Positions 9,771 through 21,133 of a stretch of 64,000 nucleotides of DNA are shown in pieces (the stretch's first letter is position 1; the number at the start of each line of letters is the position of its first letter). Both the position numbers and the translations under genes were made by a program. The DNA is from Linnemannia elongata (taxonomy: Eukaryota > Mortierellomycota > Mortierellomycetes > Mortierellales > Mortierellaceae): NCBI GenBank assembly GCA_036320915.1, contig JAXBDG010000007.1, positions 434,001-498,000 of the forward strand, written 5' to 3'. The notes under the pieces are model-generated. The model was given only the letters and a program-made list of their open reading frames with translations. It searched no databases and was not told where the DNA came from.

Positions 9771-12334
9771 TCAAGGGGCAAAAGTGGTGTTGCGGAACAT
9801 AAAGTCGTACTGCAAGACACTGTCCATGAACGAACAAGCAGCTTGGTCGGCATTGGTAGACATCTTGTTTTCGATATTCAGCTCCAGCATTGGATTGGTT
9901 GAGGAATCGTAGGCGGGCCAATTGACACCAGCGACATCAGGGTTCGAGTTCTCAACACCAAACATATCGGTTGTTGGGTTCGGGTTTCCTGTCTTGGCGA
10001 AAGTGGTCCAACGGTCAACGATCTGTCGAGCGAAGCGGGCGTCGTCTCCAGTCTGGAAGGTGAGAGGGAGCATGGCCTCGGTACCAAACACAGGGGAGAG
10101 GTCTTGTGCATGACAAACACGTCCAGTGTTGGCACCGCAGTATCCAAGAGCATCGGCGAGAGGGACCCCACGACCGCGGTTGAACCTAAACTGGTACACC
10201 TTCCCGCCGCTCTTAGTGATCTCCCGGCTGAAATACTTAAGAGGGCAGTAGAAGTAGTACTTTGTATAAAAGTCATTGAACAGGTCGCTGGCTGGATCGT
10301 CGCTGGCCATGTTGGGTTTGAAGAGACTACTAGCGTTGTTGAGAATGAGGTCGACTCGTTGAGAACCAATCGTCTTGAAAAAGACAGATTCATAGTTGGT
10401 GGCATTGATGGTTTCCTTGGTCGGGTAGTAAGTCGAGACAAATCGACCCGCCTCATCTTTGGCCGAGCCCCACATGACGTTGGTTTTGGTGTTGTGTTTG
10501 CCCGTCTTGACCAGCTCAAAAAAGTCGCCGGGGATAAGGTCGTGGTCGACAGTCGGACGGTCCACCAAAAAGGTCGTGGTCCAGTTCTGTTGGGTGACCA
10601 TCATGGCATTGGCCTTGACTTGAGCGTCCATGAGGTCACCGATGGACTTCGATCTGGCGCAAGCAAGATCGTTCGAAGCACAGCCCATCGACAGAAAGAA
10701 CAATGCCTGGATGTTGGCAGAATCTCGTCGTGACTTGAAGGGAAGGTCGATTGGATCGCTCTGACCGATGACGTTGTTGTAAAGTCCAAACGCAGATGGC
10801 ACCGACAGCAAGGCTCTGAGACTGGCAGCACCTGCAGACTCGCCAAAGATCGTGATCCTGTTGGGGTCTCCACCAAAAGCAGCGATGTTCTTCTTGGTCC
10901 ATTCGAGTGCGAGGATCTGATCACGGATGCCTTGGTTGCCAGAGACATCGGATCTGGGGAACGCAGACTCATTCTCGGTGAAGCCCAACATGCCGAGACG
11001 GTAGTTCGTGGTGACAGTAACCACCCCGCCTCGAGAACCCAAATTCCCGCCATCAAATAGGACAACCGACCCGGAGAAGCTGTGCTTGAGAAAGAGTAGA
11101 CGCCAAGTCAATAAATATACATATGAAGAACATTCGGTTTCTGGAAGAGGATTGCGCTTCCTCAAAGCCAGTGTCAATTGTTCTCACCTTGTGAATCCAC
11201 CGCCGTGGATATAAAACATGACCGGGAGCAACGCTTGACCGGTGCCCTTCAGACTCGGAGTATACACATTCAAGTTCAAGCAGTCCTCACTCTCCACGGC
11301 TCCATTCAGCAATCCGCTGAGCAGAGACGCTCCCAATCCATCCGACGGAGCAGTCTGGGGACAGACATCCTTGTAATAGGTTGCATCAAGTGTCGTAGTA
11401 AAAGGTGCTTTCGGGACAGGAGCTGCAAATCGCAATTTACCAACAGGTGCCTCGGCAAAAGGAATGCCCAAGAAGCGGAAGGAGTTCTGATCTCTCCATC
11501 CTTGCAGCTGGCCGACACCGGGGATGTTGATCTTGACCTGTCGAGCGCTGTCCTGGATGACAAGGGTTCGTCGAGGAGCGTTGTTGTAGCAGACTGTGGG
11601 TAAGGTGGTACTGCAGGGGATCCAGTCTGTTAGGCCTGTATTTTTGTTGACTGCCAGGCAGTTGCTGAAGATACCAGGGATCCCTGTTGCATTTGGGAGA
11701 GAAATTGGGAAAGAGGGAACGACGCAAGACGTACTTTCCTGTCAGTTATTTTTCCCACTTGAACAAAAGACGTATATGGCAGAATTTGAGATGTACCGTT
11801 GAAGACCCAGAACTGTGAGTAGGCCGACACTTCGACTTGCCCGACAGGGTTGTTCTTGAGTAAGGAGACCATTTCATTCGCAGCAGGGGTACCGGCAATG
11901 TAGATATACCCGCCTATTGTTATTGGAAAATAGATTCAGGGGTGAGTGTCAGTCAATAAAAAAGAAAGCAAACAAGAGCAGGCAGAGGGGGAGGGAGGAA
12001 TGTGCGCGAGACTTGGGAAAGCAATCGATTTTAATTTTTGACTCTCACCATCCCCCATAGAAGCACAGGCCGCCATCCCTGCATAATAGTCTCGCGGGTG
12101 TGATAGAAGGAGGAAGGAGTACTTGGGTGCCATAGAGTCGAGGTCATTCTTGAGCAGGATATGAGCACCATTTATATCGGACGCAAGGGGTACATTAGGG
12201 AGCATGAGTCGTTTCTTGAAAGAGTTGCCCAGTGGTGGCGGTGCAGGAGCAGCATTAGTGTTGTGGATGAAGGTGGCGAAGAAAAGTGTGAAGAGTACTG
12301 TCAACAAGAGTGAGGATCTCAGGAGTGTGCTCAT
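9771..12334 (-). CDS. secreted type-B carboxylesterase with N-terminal lectin-like domain
   Basis: Exons 12334-12049, 11913-11797, 11683-11188 and 11079-9771; 735 aa. A signal peptide (residues 1 to about 28, LLLTVLFTLFFATF) is followed by a dibasic site (KKR, 41-42). Residues about 70-165 have four Cys (AAC, NCLAV, PCST, VCYN) and FWVFN, spaced like a C-type lectin fold. The esterase follows: oxyanion HGGG, nucleophile Ser about 381 in GESAG, acid Glu in KDEAGRF, His in CHAQDLSPVFG. Family members hydrolyse carboxylic esters outside the cell; the natural substrate is unknown. The paralogue at 13501-15992 has the same intron positions and the same length, so the two arose by duplication. Start is the ATG at the signal peptide; an upstream in-frame ATG at 12376 is possible. 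Confidence 0.88.
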
Positions 12335-13500
12335 GATGGAGATATGGGATGGTAGACTTTTGTGTAGAAAAGACAATGTGGCTAGGACGGAGGAATCTGA
12401 TTCTACTGCTGAGTTGGTACGAAATGAGGGTCGTCAAAGGGTAGGTGTCCGAATTAGAAAAAGAACTCGGGGGGGGGGGGGGGGGGGGGAAATCTAGTGA
12501 CTTTATACCTTCACGCACTTCCGCTCAACGGATATACATCAAAGCTAACAAGAAAGAAGGTTTGTGGGGAAAATAGCATGAAGGGGTGGGCGAGTGAAGG
12601 GTAGGGAGACAATTGGGGGTGTGTGTATTGGGTGTGTGCGTTGACAAGAAAAGCATTCCAGAGCGATGCAGGCACTACCCCCTAGCAACGGACAAGGCGA
12701 GTAAACTAATTGTCAGGGGTCCAAGAAAAAAGGGTAAGGCTGTTTCCTTTTTTTGAGTTATCGATTTGCCCCTTCTTTTCTCGCCTTTTGCGTTCGCTTT
12801 CTTTTCTCACTGGTTCATTCCTTTCGTTCGTCAAGTAGACACCGAACCGAAATTTAGGACATTGTTTTTAGGGTATTTTACTTTTTCGTTACTCTTAGAA
12901 GGAAGGCGTTGAGAATTACCTTAAGGAAGTTAAACAATGTGGAGGAGACCGGCTTTATTTTTGGTCATCAATGCACGGACACATACGAGTATAAGAGGTA
13001 ACATACCTCAGTATGTGAGCACATGGTCACTCTTTTCGCGCAAAGGTTGGCAATGGCGCCTAACAATACAGCGGCGGGGAAAAAGAGGGTCCATACCAAT
13101 GTTTTGTTTTGTTTCTGGTCAATTGCACCCCAACCGAAGTATGCACTAGGTCGTCGGACATACCTCTTACTGGTTCTCTCCCTCTTTCCTTGTCATCTCT
13201 CACCCCACCTTTTCTCACCCTACGTTTCCATGCTAGTACGCTCCTTCATAACTATAATTTATCGTCCTCCACTCCACACACGGAACGCAAACATAACAAA
13301 GGCCAGTCAATGGTTGTTGGTCGAAAAAAAAGAGAAAGAGGGGAGGGAGGCGCAACGCGTCTTGATTTTGACTCAGGTGCAGCGTGTCAGGGCCATGATG
13401 ACAGTCAATTTTTCCGAAGGCAAGTTATGCCAGATATTAGATGTTTACTATGTGTTTTAAAATGAACAAAAAAAGAGGACTCCGTAGAAAAAAAAATAAT
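12335..13500. other. intergenic region with poly-G tract
   Basis: This is the promoter of the esterase at 9771-12334 and the 3' flank of its paralogue. A run of about 20 G lies at 12469-12489, some 135 bases upstream of the start. No gene is recognised in the remaining 1 kb. Confidence 0.5.
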
Positions 13501-15992
13501 CTACGACTGCAGGAGCGGACTGGAGGGATTCCGCAAAACAAAATCATACTTGAGCTCTTCATCATAAAACGCACACACTTCCTGCATGCCTTCCAAAACC
13601 ATCTTGCTCTCCAAATCAAGCTCCAGAACCGGGTTCTGTGCATGGTAGGGCTCCCATTGAATACTCGTCACATCTGGGTTGGTGTTCTCGACTCCAACTA
13701 AATCTAGAGAGGGGTTCGGGTTACCGGTCTTGGCGAAAGTGGTCCAGCGATCGATAATTTGGCGGGCGAAGCGGGCGTCGTCTCCAGTCTGGGAGGTGAA
13801 CGGTGCAACGGCGCCACTTCCAAAGACTGGGATGATATCCTTTGCGTGGCAGATATGCTTGTCGGAGGCGCAGAATCCGGCGGCTGAGTCGACGATAGGG
13901 ATGCTGCGGCCCCGGTTGAATCGGAAGTTGTAGACGTGAGGTGTGGTTGACTGAGCGGCGATCTGGCGACTGATGTACTGAAGTGGGCAGTAGAAATAAT
14001 ACGCTGTACAAAAGTAGTTCAGCAGTTCCTGAGAGTTCGACTTGAGATCGTACTTTTCGATGAGCCCACTCTGGATGAGCCTTTCTTGCCGTTGCTGTCC
14101 TAAGAGGCCCTGGAAGACCGTGTGGTAGTTATTTGGGTTGACAGAATAAGGGACCGGCATGTACGCCTCCAAGAACCGACCGGCCTCATCCTTGGTGGTG
14201 CCCCACATAATGTTCGCCTTTGCGTTGAACTGGCCACTCTTGACAAGATCGCTAAACTCAGCCGGGATTAAGGTACCATCGACACTAGGTCTTTCGATCA
14301 AAAAGCCAGTGGTCCAGTTCTGTGCTGCCAACATCTTGTCGTTTGCCAGACCCTGGGCTATCAAAACTTCGACGATCGGCTTTGACCGGGCGCAAGCAAT
14401 ATCCGTGGCTCCACAATTCAACGCCTCAAAGAAGTAGGTTGAGAGCTCAGCTGCGTCCTTTGGAGGCTTGAAGGGTATGTTGATAGGATCGCTCTGGCCA
14501 ATGACGTTGTTGTACAGGTCCCAGGAAGAGGGGGCAGACAAGAGGGCTCGGATAGTCACGGCACCAGCAGACTCTCCAAAGACAGTGACCCGACTTGGGT
14601 CACCTCCAAAGTTGGCAATATGGTCCTTCACCCAACGAAGAGCCATGATGGTGTCGTGGATGGCTTGGTTTCCTGGGACATCTGTTCGAAGGAAGCCTGG
14701 GCTCTCGGTGAATCCTAGCATGCCCAGACGGTAGTTAAGCGTCACGACGACCACGCCTCCCCGAGAGACGAGATTGCCAGGCTCGAACAAGACCGTCGAT
14801 CCAGCGTATCTATTTGCAGTCAAGGATGTTATTAGTACGCTGTCGCAACACAAACGGACACACATACACAAGGGATTTATCCAGTTGAGTGACGTACAAT
14901 GTGTATCCACCACCATGGAGGTAGACCATGACCGGCAACCCCTTCTGCGTCTTGCTCTTAAGACTTGGCGTGAAGACATTAAGGTTCAAGCAATCCTCAT
15001 CCGCCTCAGCGCCGTTGATCAACGAATCCAAAATGGGAGTAGCAGACCTCGGTTGAGGGCAAACATATCCAAACGCGGTCGCATCCAGAGTCGACGTAAA
15101 GGGTGCCTTAGCTACCGGTGCTGCGAACCGCAAGTTGCCCACAGGTGCTTCTCCGTAGTGAATACCCAGGAATCTGAAAGAGTTTTGGTCACGGAATCCT
15201 TGGATGGTCCCGACAGCTGTCTTGACAGAGACTTGACGGGTGGTGTCTTGGACGGCGATGGTGCGTCGGGGAGCGGTGTTGACACAGATGATGGGGAGCT
15301 CGGTGGTGCAGGGCGAGGATTCTGTCTTTTCGAAGTTTTTGTTCAACGACTTGCACCCGACACTAGGGAAGGCTAGAAACATGGATGAACAGCAACGGCA
15401 AAAGTATTTTTTTGAGAAAATGCAATTCTCAGAACAATAAGTTCAATGAGGTGAGAAGGGACATAGAGGACTTACTGTTGAGAACCCAAAAGTTGGTGGA
15501 AGCTGCTACTTCTGGCTGCGCAATGGGGTTGTTCTTCAACAACGCGTTTAGTTCATTTGCTGCTGGTGAACCAGGAACATAGAGAAATGGGCCTGTACAA
15601 AAAGAGACAAACTACCATTAGCACTTTATTCAGGCGCAGGGTATACATTCGCACAAAACATATACAAATCGTCCAAGGCCCTTACTGTCAGACATAGACT
15701 TGCAGGCATCGGCAGCATCATAATAGTTCTGTGGTTTAGACAACAGCAAAAACGAATACTGAGTTGTCGAGGTATCGACATCGTTCTTGAGTAGGATATG
15801 GGCGCCATCGATGGTCTCCGCTGTTGGTGCCCTTGACACAAGCAGGCGTTTGTTGATTGATGATTCTATTTTCACACTGGTTGGTGCTGCAGAAACTACG
15901 GTTGGGACCCCGCTGCGTTCAAGAGAGATGGCGATCAAGGGAAGGAGGATGATCGCCAGGGTGGTGACCTTTGCCCGGTTCAGAAAAATCAT
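13501..15992 (-). CDS. secreted type-B carboxylesterase with N-terminal lectin-like domain
   Basis: Exons 15992-15686, 15592-15476, 15372-14898 and 14809-13501; 735 aa. The signal peptide is at the start (TTLAIILLPLIAIS), followed by a pro-segment with the dibasic site NKR. A four-Cys region (DACKSM, GCKSLN, PCTTELPIICVN, plus FWVLN) precedes the esterase domain. Triad: Ser about 380 (GESAG), Glu in KDEAGRF, His in CHAKDIIPVFG; oxyanion loop HGGGY. Exons 2 and 4 have exactly the same lengths (117 and 1309) as in the neighbour at 9771-12334, and intron phases match, so this is a tandem duplicate. Substrate unknown; extracellular ester hydrolysis is the family role. The splice choice at 15372 (acceptor TTCTAG) is the least certain; TAG at 15361-15365 is an alternative. 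Confidence 0.88.
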
Positions 15993-16752
15993 TGTGGTAG
16001 CATTCACGATGATAGAAGAAAAAGGAGGAAGCAGTGTTAGATGATGCTGGAGGGAGGGCGAGGAAGGTGAGAAGTGGAAAGAGTTTAAAGAGCGAAAGGA
16101 TCTAAAGAACACGGAAAAATTGAATAGCCAGGGAAAAGTGGTAAAGGAAAGATAATATGGAAAGAGCGAGAAGGAGGGTAATTCCAGGAAGAAAAAAAAA
16201 TAAAGAAAGAGCGAGCAACGACTCTAAGGTACGGAAAAACGCCAAACGGCGACAGAGATCGAGGGAGGGTTGAAGGAGAGTAAAGATAGAGAGAAGGAGA
16301 GAAATAGAGAAAGAGAGGGAAGGATATTTATTTCGGCCGAGCAATATCCAAAACAGTGTTGGAGTATTTTTATCAGGAGTTCGCGGAAGGAAAAGATGAA
16401 GAAATGCAATCCAACGGAGAAATGGAAAAAAACACACGGGGTTAATTATCCAACTGTCGCAAAAAGCGCAGAAAGTAAGAGGGTGCGGTTGTCCTTAATT
16501 TTCTTGCGTAATTTTACGTTGTTTCACAAGGCGACAATACATTCGAGACAGCGCTACACCTATGTAACCGAACACACCATGCGTGATGTTAAGACGCGTC
16601 TACTTTTCCAACAGAACAAGTCATTAGTTTATTTTCTGTGGGACAAAGAAGAGGGAGAGAGAGAAAAAATAAAAAAATGAAAAAGAGAAAAAAGACGAAT
16701 GGAGAAAGAGAACAAAAGGGGCCTAGAAATGGCCATGACTTATTGAGAATTA
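15993..16752. other. purine-rich intergenic region
   Basis: Promoter side of the esterase. The plus strand is strongly purine-rich (GA and A runs, 16010-16440 and 16640-16720), that is, pyrimidine-rich on the coding strand. No gene is supported. Confidence 0.5.
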
Positions 16753-17322
16753 CTAAGGATGTGGCGAAGACTTTGGTGGCATCCTAACAACAACAGAGAT
16801 CCCTCGAACATAGGCAACAATAGAATCCTGAGGGGTCGGTGATCGTCGAAACTAGTTCGGGCTCTTTGGTCCTAAACCTCTCACGCAAGGCTAGACAGAG
16901 ATACTCGGGACTTGTCGTGAGCGCGACCCTTATCAATACAGCAGCATAGGTAATATAGCCGACCATAACCTCAATCAAACTAAAATCACAGAAAAAGACC
17001 CGCTTAACAGAGACAGGTGACGACCCGACCAGTTATGTGTAGTTCACTTCCGAAGCTCCGTTGTAACCGGGACTTCAGTGAATGAGGAGTTATTGTCTCT
17101 ATTTTCGGTCGTATCGTACGGGGCAAATAAGACAGCCAACTCCTCGCGGTTAAACCTTAGGACCCTAGATTGAATGATATCATCGTCTATATTGGTGGTA
17201 AAAGGATGGGATTCGGTGCTTGGGCGTGTGCTTGAGGGCGACGCAGAAGGTGTATTAGGCGCGGCAAGGACAGGAACTATTGCGGCGGCAGCCAAGAAAG
17301 CGACGAGAGCTGACACTTTTAT
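16753..17322 (-). pseudogene. internally deleted copy of the unrecognised secreted-protein family
   Basis: The N-terminal piece (17322-17044) reads KVSALVAFLAAAAIVPVLA then QSRVLRFNREELAVLFAPYD, matching the signal peptide and following segment of the gene at 22787-23962. Its start codon is ATA (17322-17320) where the intact gene has ATG. The C-terminal piece (16978-16753) reads IEVMVGYITYAA then, after a frame change, IVAYVRGISVVV, matching the last 70 residues of the same family. About 250 residues between them are missing. So start loss, a large internal deletion and a frameshift are all present. Confidence 0.8.
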
Positions 17323-18112
17323 GACGAGTTGAGAAGGTATAAGTTTCGAAGGGCAGGAAAAAAAGCGATGGTCGAGAGAGCTATAGGAAAGAGGAGTGAG
17401 AAAGGTTGCAGAATGAAAGAGGAAAAAGGGGTGAGAGTGGTGAAAGATATGAAATGTGGGTTGGTTGAAAAACAAAGACAGTAGGAGGTGTCGTTGTATT
17501 ATATCTGGCCTCGAATGCCTTGATCGAGTCAGGTCAAAGAAAAAGGAAGCATCAAGTACCGGTCAAGGTATAAAAAGTATGTTATAGCCTAGCCCAGCAT
17601 GGATGGTTTGAACAAAGAAATGGTTCTCCTCCTATTTTTGACATTGATCATGGATGCTAATGCTTGTTGTTTGCGTGAGAAAAAATTTGTATTATTCTAC
17701 GCTCCATCCATATTTCGTTCCGAATGCTTTTGTCCATCTTGTTCTCCGTTCTTAATTTTGTTTCCAGCTCATTATCCATCTTAATCTCAAGCCTCACTTT
17801 TGTTTCCATTGCATTGCCCATCTTGTCCATATTTATTTACAGATGGCAGGAAAGGTCATGAACATCAAGATAAAGATCGCCACACCGCGGGCTCCCATCA
17901 ATGTGCGCCTTTTCCTCCTGCTGGGAGCACCAAGAAAATTTGCCACTGAAAAAAGGTGTTGAGCGGCGGTAATAATATGGGTAGTGAGAAAGGATGAGAC
18001 AATGATAGACAAGCAAAGATAAGTGCACGGAGGTATATTTGCTCTGGGAAAAAAGCGAGGTAAAAAAGAAAAGGAAGAAATAGAACAAATGTCGCTCTTG
18101 GCTCAATGAGCA
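17323..18112. other. intergenic region, nothing recognised
   Basis: Upstream flank of the pseudogene and 3' flank of the secreted protein gene at 18113. Purine-rich upstream DNA (17340-17470) looks like the old promoter leader. No gene is supported. Confidence 0.4.
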
Positions 18113-19309
18113 TTATAAGTGGGAGGCACCAAAGACCTTGGCTTGATCGCCGATAACAACAATCGAGCCTTGAACAAAAACAACAATGTTTTCCTTAGGA
18201 CTGCTAGGATTCATCGACACCATCACAGGTTGACCAGCTCTCATACTCTCTTGCAAGGCCACTCGGAGGGACCAAACAAGCGTCTCAGGTCCGACCTTCA
18301 TCGACGCGGCAGCATGGACTTTGTTACCGATCATGACTTCATAAGACCCAAAGTTGCCGACACTGAACCGCTTGACATAGATCCTTGACGATTTGACCAG
18401 GTGAGAGCACTGAGCCTCGGACGCGGCTTTGACATAAGAGCCAAGATCGGAGCCTGCATAAATGAAGGCATTGCTTGCTTTGACAAAGGGGTAAACCACG
18501 CTGTCGATTAAGAGTGTGGCGCATCGTTTTGTGGCGACGTCCGAGATGGGGTCGATCTTGAGCTTCTTTTGGACTTTGAGATGGGCGGAAAAGTCGGACC
18601 TGAGGGTTTTCATCTCTGCATCAGATGCCGGCCTGAAATGTGTTCTGTACAAGAGTTTGTACGCCCACTTCCATCCCTGAGTATCGCCTGCGTAGAGGGG
18701 ATATAACGCCATCCTATGGGGATTGTGTGATTGCCACATCACAACCTCTTGATAGCGATTGGCGGACTCGAAGAAGGCAAAGTCGGTCATCCAGGTAACA
18801 TCGCCACAGGTTGTTTTGTTGGAGGCGAACATACTGCGACTTGGGTTTGGGCCGAGTGCACTACACATGGGCTTGGGCGCCAGATAGATATCCTGCTTGG
18901 TGTGAGCTGTAAAAGTGTAGAGGGTTCTGAAGCCATTCCTGTCGCAGGTCATCGCGTTCCTGAAGATTTGGACACGTGTCGGGTTCGGGGCGATGCCAAC
19001 ACAGAAGGGGAGGATGTCGACTGCAAGTTGACTGGAGATGCTGCTTGGCATAGCAGCTTTGTACTGGGCAGCCATATTGGCTACCACAGTATGGTCGTAC
19101 TTGACAACTTTTGCGAGGAGATCGGCTAGGTCACCTGGGAGGCTTCCGTTCGCCGAATGGGTGTTCGATGGCGGAGCAGAAGATGGAGCAGAAGGTAGAG
19201 CAGAGGAAGGTGCGGAAGGTGGACGAGAGGATAAGGAACCGGGCGCAGCGTGAAGAGAGGTCGCAAAGACAGCAGCGACCAGAACGGAAAGGGTTTTTAG
19301 GATCTTCAT
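18113..19309 (-). CDS. secreted protein of unrecognised family
   Basis: Single exon, 398 aa. A clear signal peptide (ILKTLSVLVAAVFATSLHA) is followed by a short Ser/Pro/Ala-rich stretch with repeated PSAPSS units (about residues 25-50). The rest is a globular domain with several Cys (FCVG, MTCDR, MCSALG, TTCGD, KRCATLL, AQCSHL) and motifs shared with the paralogue at 22787-23962: FCVG, NPTRV, TLYTFTAHTKQD, NPHRM, GWKWAY, ATKRCATLLI, QPVMVS. I do not recognise the family and see no catalytic signature. An extracellular or cell-surface location is inferred from the signal peptide. It is the better preserved of the left pair in a four-member local family. Confidence 0.8.
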   Translation of the reverse strand: MKILKTLSVLVAAVFATSLHAAPGSLSSRPPSAPSSALPSAPSSAPPSNTHSANGSLPGDLADLLAKVVKYDHTVVANMAAQYKAAMPSSISSQLAVDILPFCVGIAPNPTRVQIFRNAMTCDRNGFRTLYTFTAHTKQDIYLAPKPMCSALGPNPSRSMFASNKTTCGDVTWMTDFAFFESANRYQEVVMWQSHNPHRMALYPLYAGDTQGWKWAYKLLYRTHFRPASDAEMKTLRSDFSAHLKVQKKLKIDPISDVATKRCATLLIDSVVYPFVKASNAFIYAGSDLGSYVKAASEAQCSHLVKSSRIYVKRFSVGNFGSYEVMIGNKVHAAASMKVGPETLVWSLRVALQESMRAGQPVMVSMNPSSPKENIVVFVQGSIVVIGDQAKVFGASHL

Positions 19310-20491
19310 TGCGCCTTGACACGGAAAACGTTTGCGTACACGAGAAGATAGATAGAGAACCAGAGGGAAGAGGAAAAAAAGGAAGCTATAGTTGCGTGAA
19401 AAGAGAAATAGTGGTAAGAAAAGGGTGGTGGAAGGAGAGCGGTAGGCGGGTCGACTGTAGGATCGGACAAGCGGGAATGTGTGTTGTTTTATACCTTAAA
19501 CAAAACTCAGTAAACATGAGCGAGCAGTGTGTTAACGAGTGATGGTTGTTTTATTTTCACGGATTCTTTGTGATTTTATTCTGGCTGCATCTTAATGAGA
19601 CTATAGCGCACTTTCTTTTGTTCCATTTGAAATTGAGGCAATTTTATTGAGGTCGCAACTGGTTGCCTGGGTTAATTTTTTTTCCTCATAGCCATTATTC
19701 CACTGCCGCATCGCGATTGATGCCAGAGGCCACACAACATTAAGGGTTCTATTTTTCGCAGGATGGACAGGGAAGGATCGCTCAGTTAAATAGTGGGTGG
19801 TATGTGACATGTGGACCGAATTGGCTTCAAACAACAATTGGGGTATGGCAACTACGTGAGCGCAGAGGAGACTAATGAGGCAGAGGTGTCCACCCCTCTA
19901 TCAAAATGAAGACAATAAAATAGAGGCGAAGGTATAAAAATAAAATGAGAGCAATTGATGTTGTTGCCATATCCTGTTTTGTGAGAGTACTATGGGTAGG
20001 ATTGGACAGGCACAGCAAAGCAGAGAAAAAAAGTATGTATGCGTTGTTACTCTCTCTTCTCTACTCTAGCAAGATTTTCCAGGAGGAATATGCATTCCTC
20101 TTTGAACAACCTCATACTAATCGCCTCCTAGATTATTTATCTTTCCTCCTCTTGCTCTTTGCCCAGGGTTGATTGGAGTTAGAAAAAAGAATTAATCTCG
20201 ATATCAGAAACGACACTTTAAACCTAGTTTTGGACGCGTCGAGTCTGCGCCCCCTTTTTACACACCACGACGAATGGAACTTTCAGTCAAACAAGATACC
20301 ATTTTTCAAACATAGAAAAATCATCATTCGTTTTTTAATGGCATTGAATAAAACAAGCTGACACAAGGTTGGAGTTATGGAGAAATCGTCACATGAGGAT
20401 GCATTAACAATAGTATTGCGAGAAAGGGCTTTAGAGGAGGAGGCGAAGGATAGGCAATCATGACTAATGTTGCCTAATAAAAAAAAGAAGA
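19310..20491. other. intergenic region, nothing recognised
   Basis: About 1.2 kb between the secreted-protein gene and a decayed relative. The plus strand next to 19310 is purine-rich (promoter leader). No gene, RNA or repeat is supported. Confidence 0.4.
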
Positions 20492-21133
20492 TCAAAGAGG
20501 CGCTTGGAGGACGTATCCAGATAAGCTCATAACAACCAACGTGCCTTGCACTAAGGCGAAAATAAACTCCATGGAGATCATGGGGTCTATTGTGACCATA
20601 ACCGGCAGGCATCTCATGCACGGCAATACGGAGGTACGCGAAACGTGTCCTGCAGCCGATCTTCAAGAAAAAGAGCTTGGAAGAGATGGGGATGGCGTTG
20701 CGGAACGCTTTGAAAGTTGGACTACGGTGCGCAACAAAGTAGGTGAATCAGATGGTGAAACCTTGGGTGGTTTAGAGTGTGATTCAAAGAGTGGCGCAAG
20801 TTGCGCAAAACACCATATTTCGGAGGAGAAAGCAAAAGAAAGCGAGGGAGATGGAAAAGCAGCAGGTAGGACAGATGGAGAGACAGATAGCGAAGAAGGC
20901 GAGGGAGTAGATAAAGTAAAAGCTAAAGAGGTGAGCGATTTAAGGCTTGGTCGAAAGAGTGATGCGATGGGTGGAGTAAAGTGACATGCAAGGTAGAGTG
21001 CCGTGGATGGAGGTGTTGGCGAGGCAGGAGGTGATGCTGTGAGAGATTTAGAAGGCGGAGGACAGGCTTTAGCAAAGGCGGGAGCGTTCAAAACGACGGC
21101 TACCAATACTGTTAAGACTATTTGAAGATGCAT
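20492..21133 (-). pseudogene. decayed copy of the secreted-protein family
   Basis: At 21133 the minus strand starts with a good signal peptide (IVLTVLVAVVLNAPAFAKA) followed by a Ser/Pro-rich stretch. At the 3' end the family C-terminus is readable in two frames: LRIAVHEMP (as LARVALHESM in the 22787 gene), then, shifted, PVMVTID, FALVQGTLVVM and LQAPL before a stop at 20494-20492. The central Cys-rich domain is missing. The first 156 codons are open and could still yield a short secreted Ser/Pro-rich peptide, but the frame change and missing body point to decay. Confidence 0.65.

Noticed and set aside
20541..20984. Plus-strand open frame opposite the secreted-protein relic
   Set aside because: Minus strand carries the family signal peptide and C-terminus; the plus frame is an acidic shadow of the Ser/Pro-rich coding strand.
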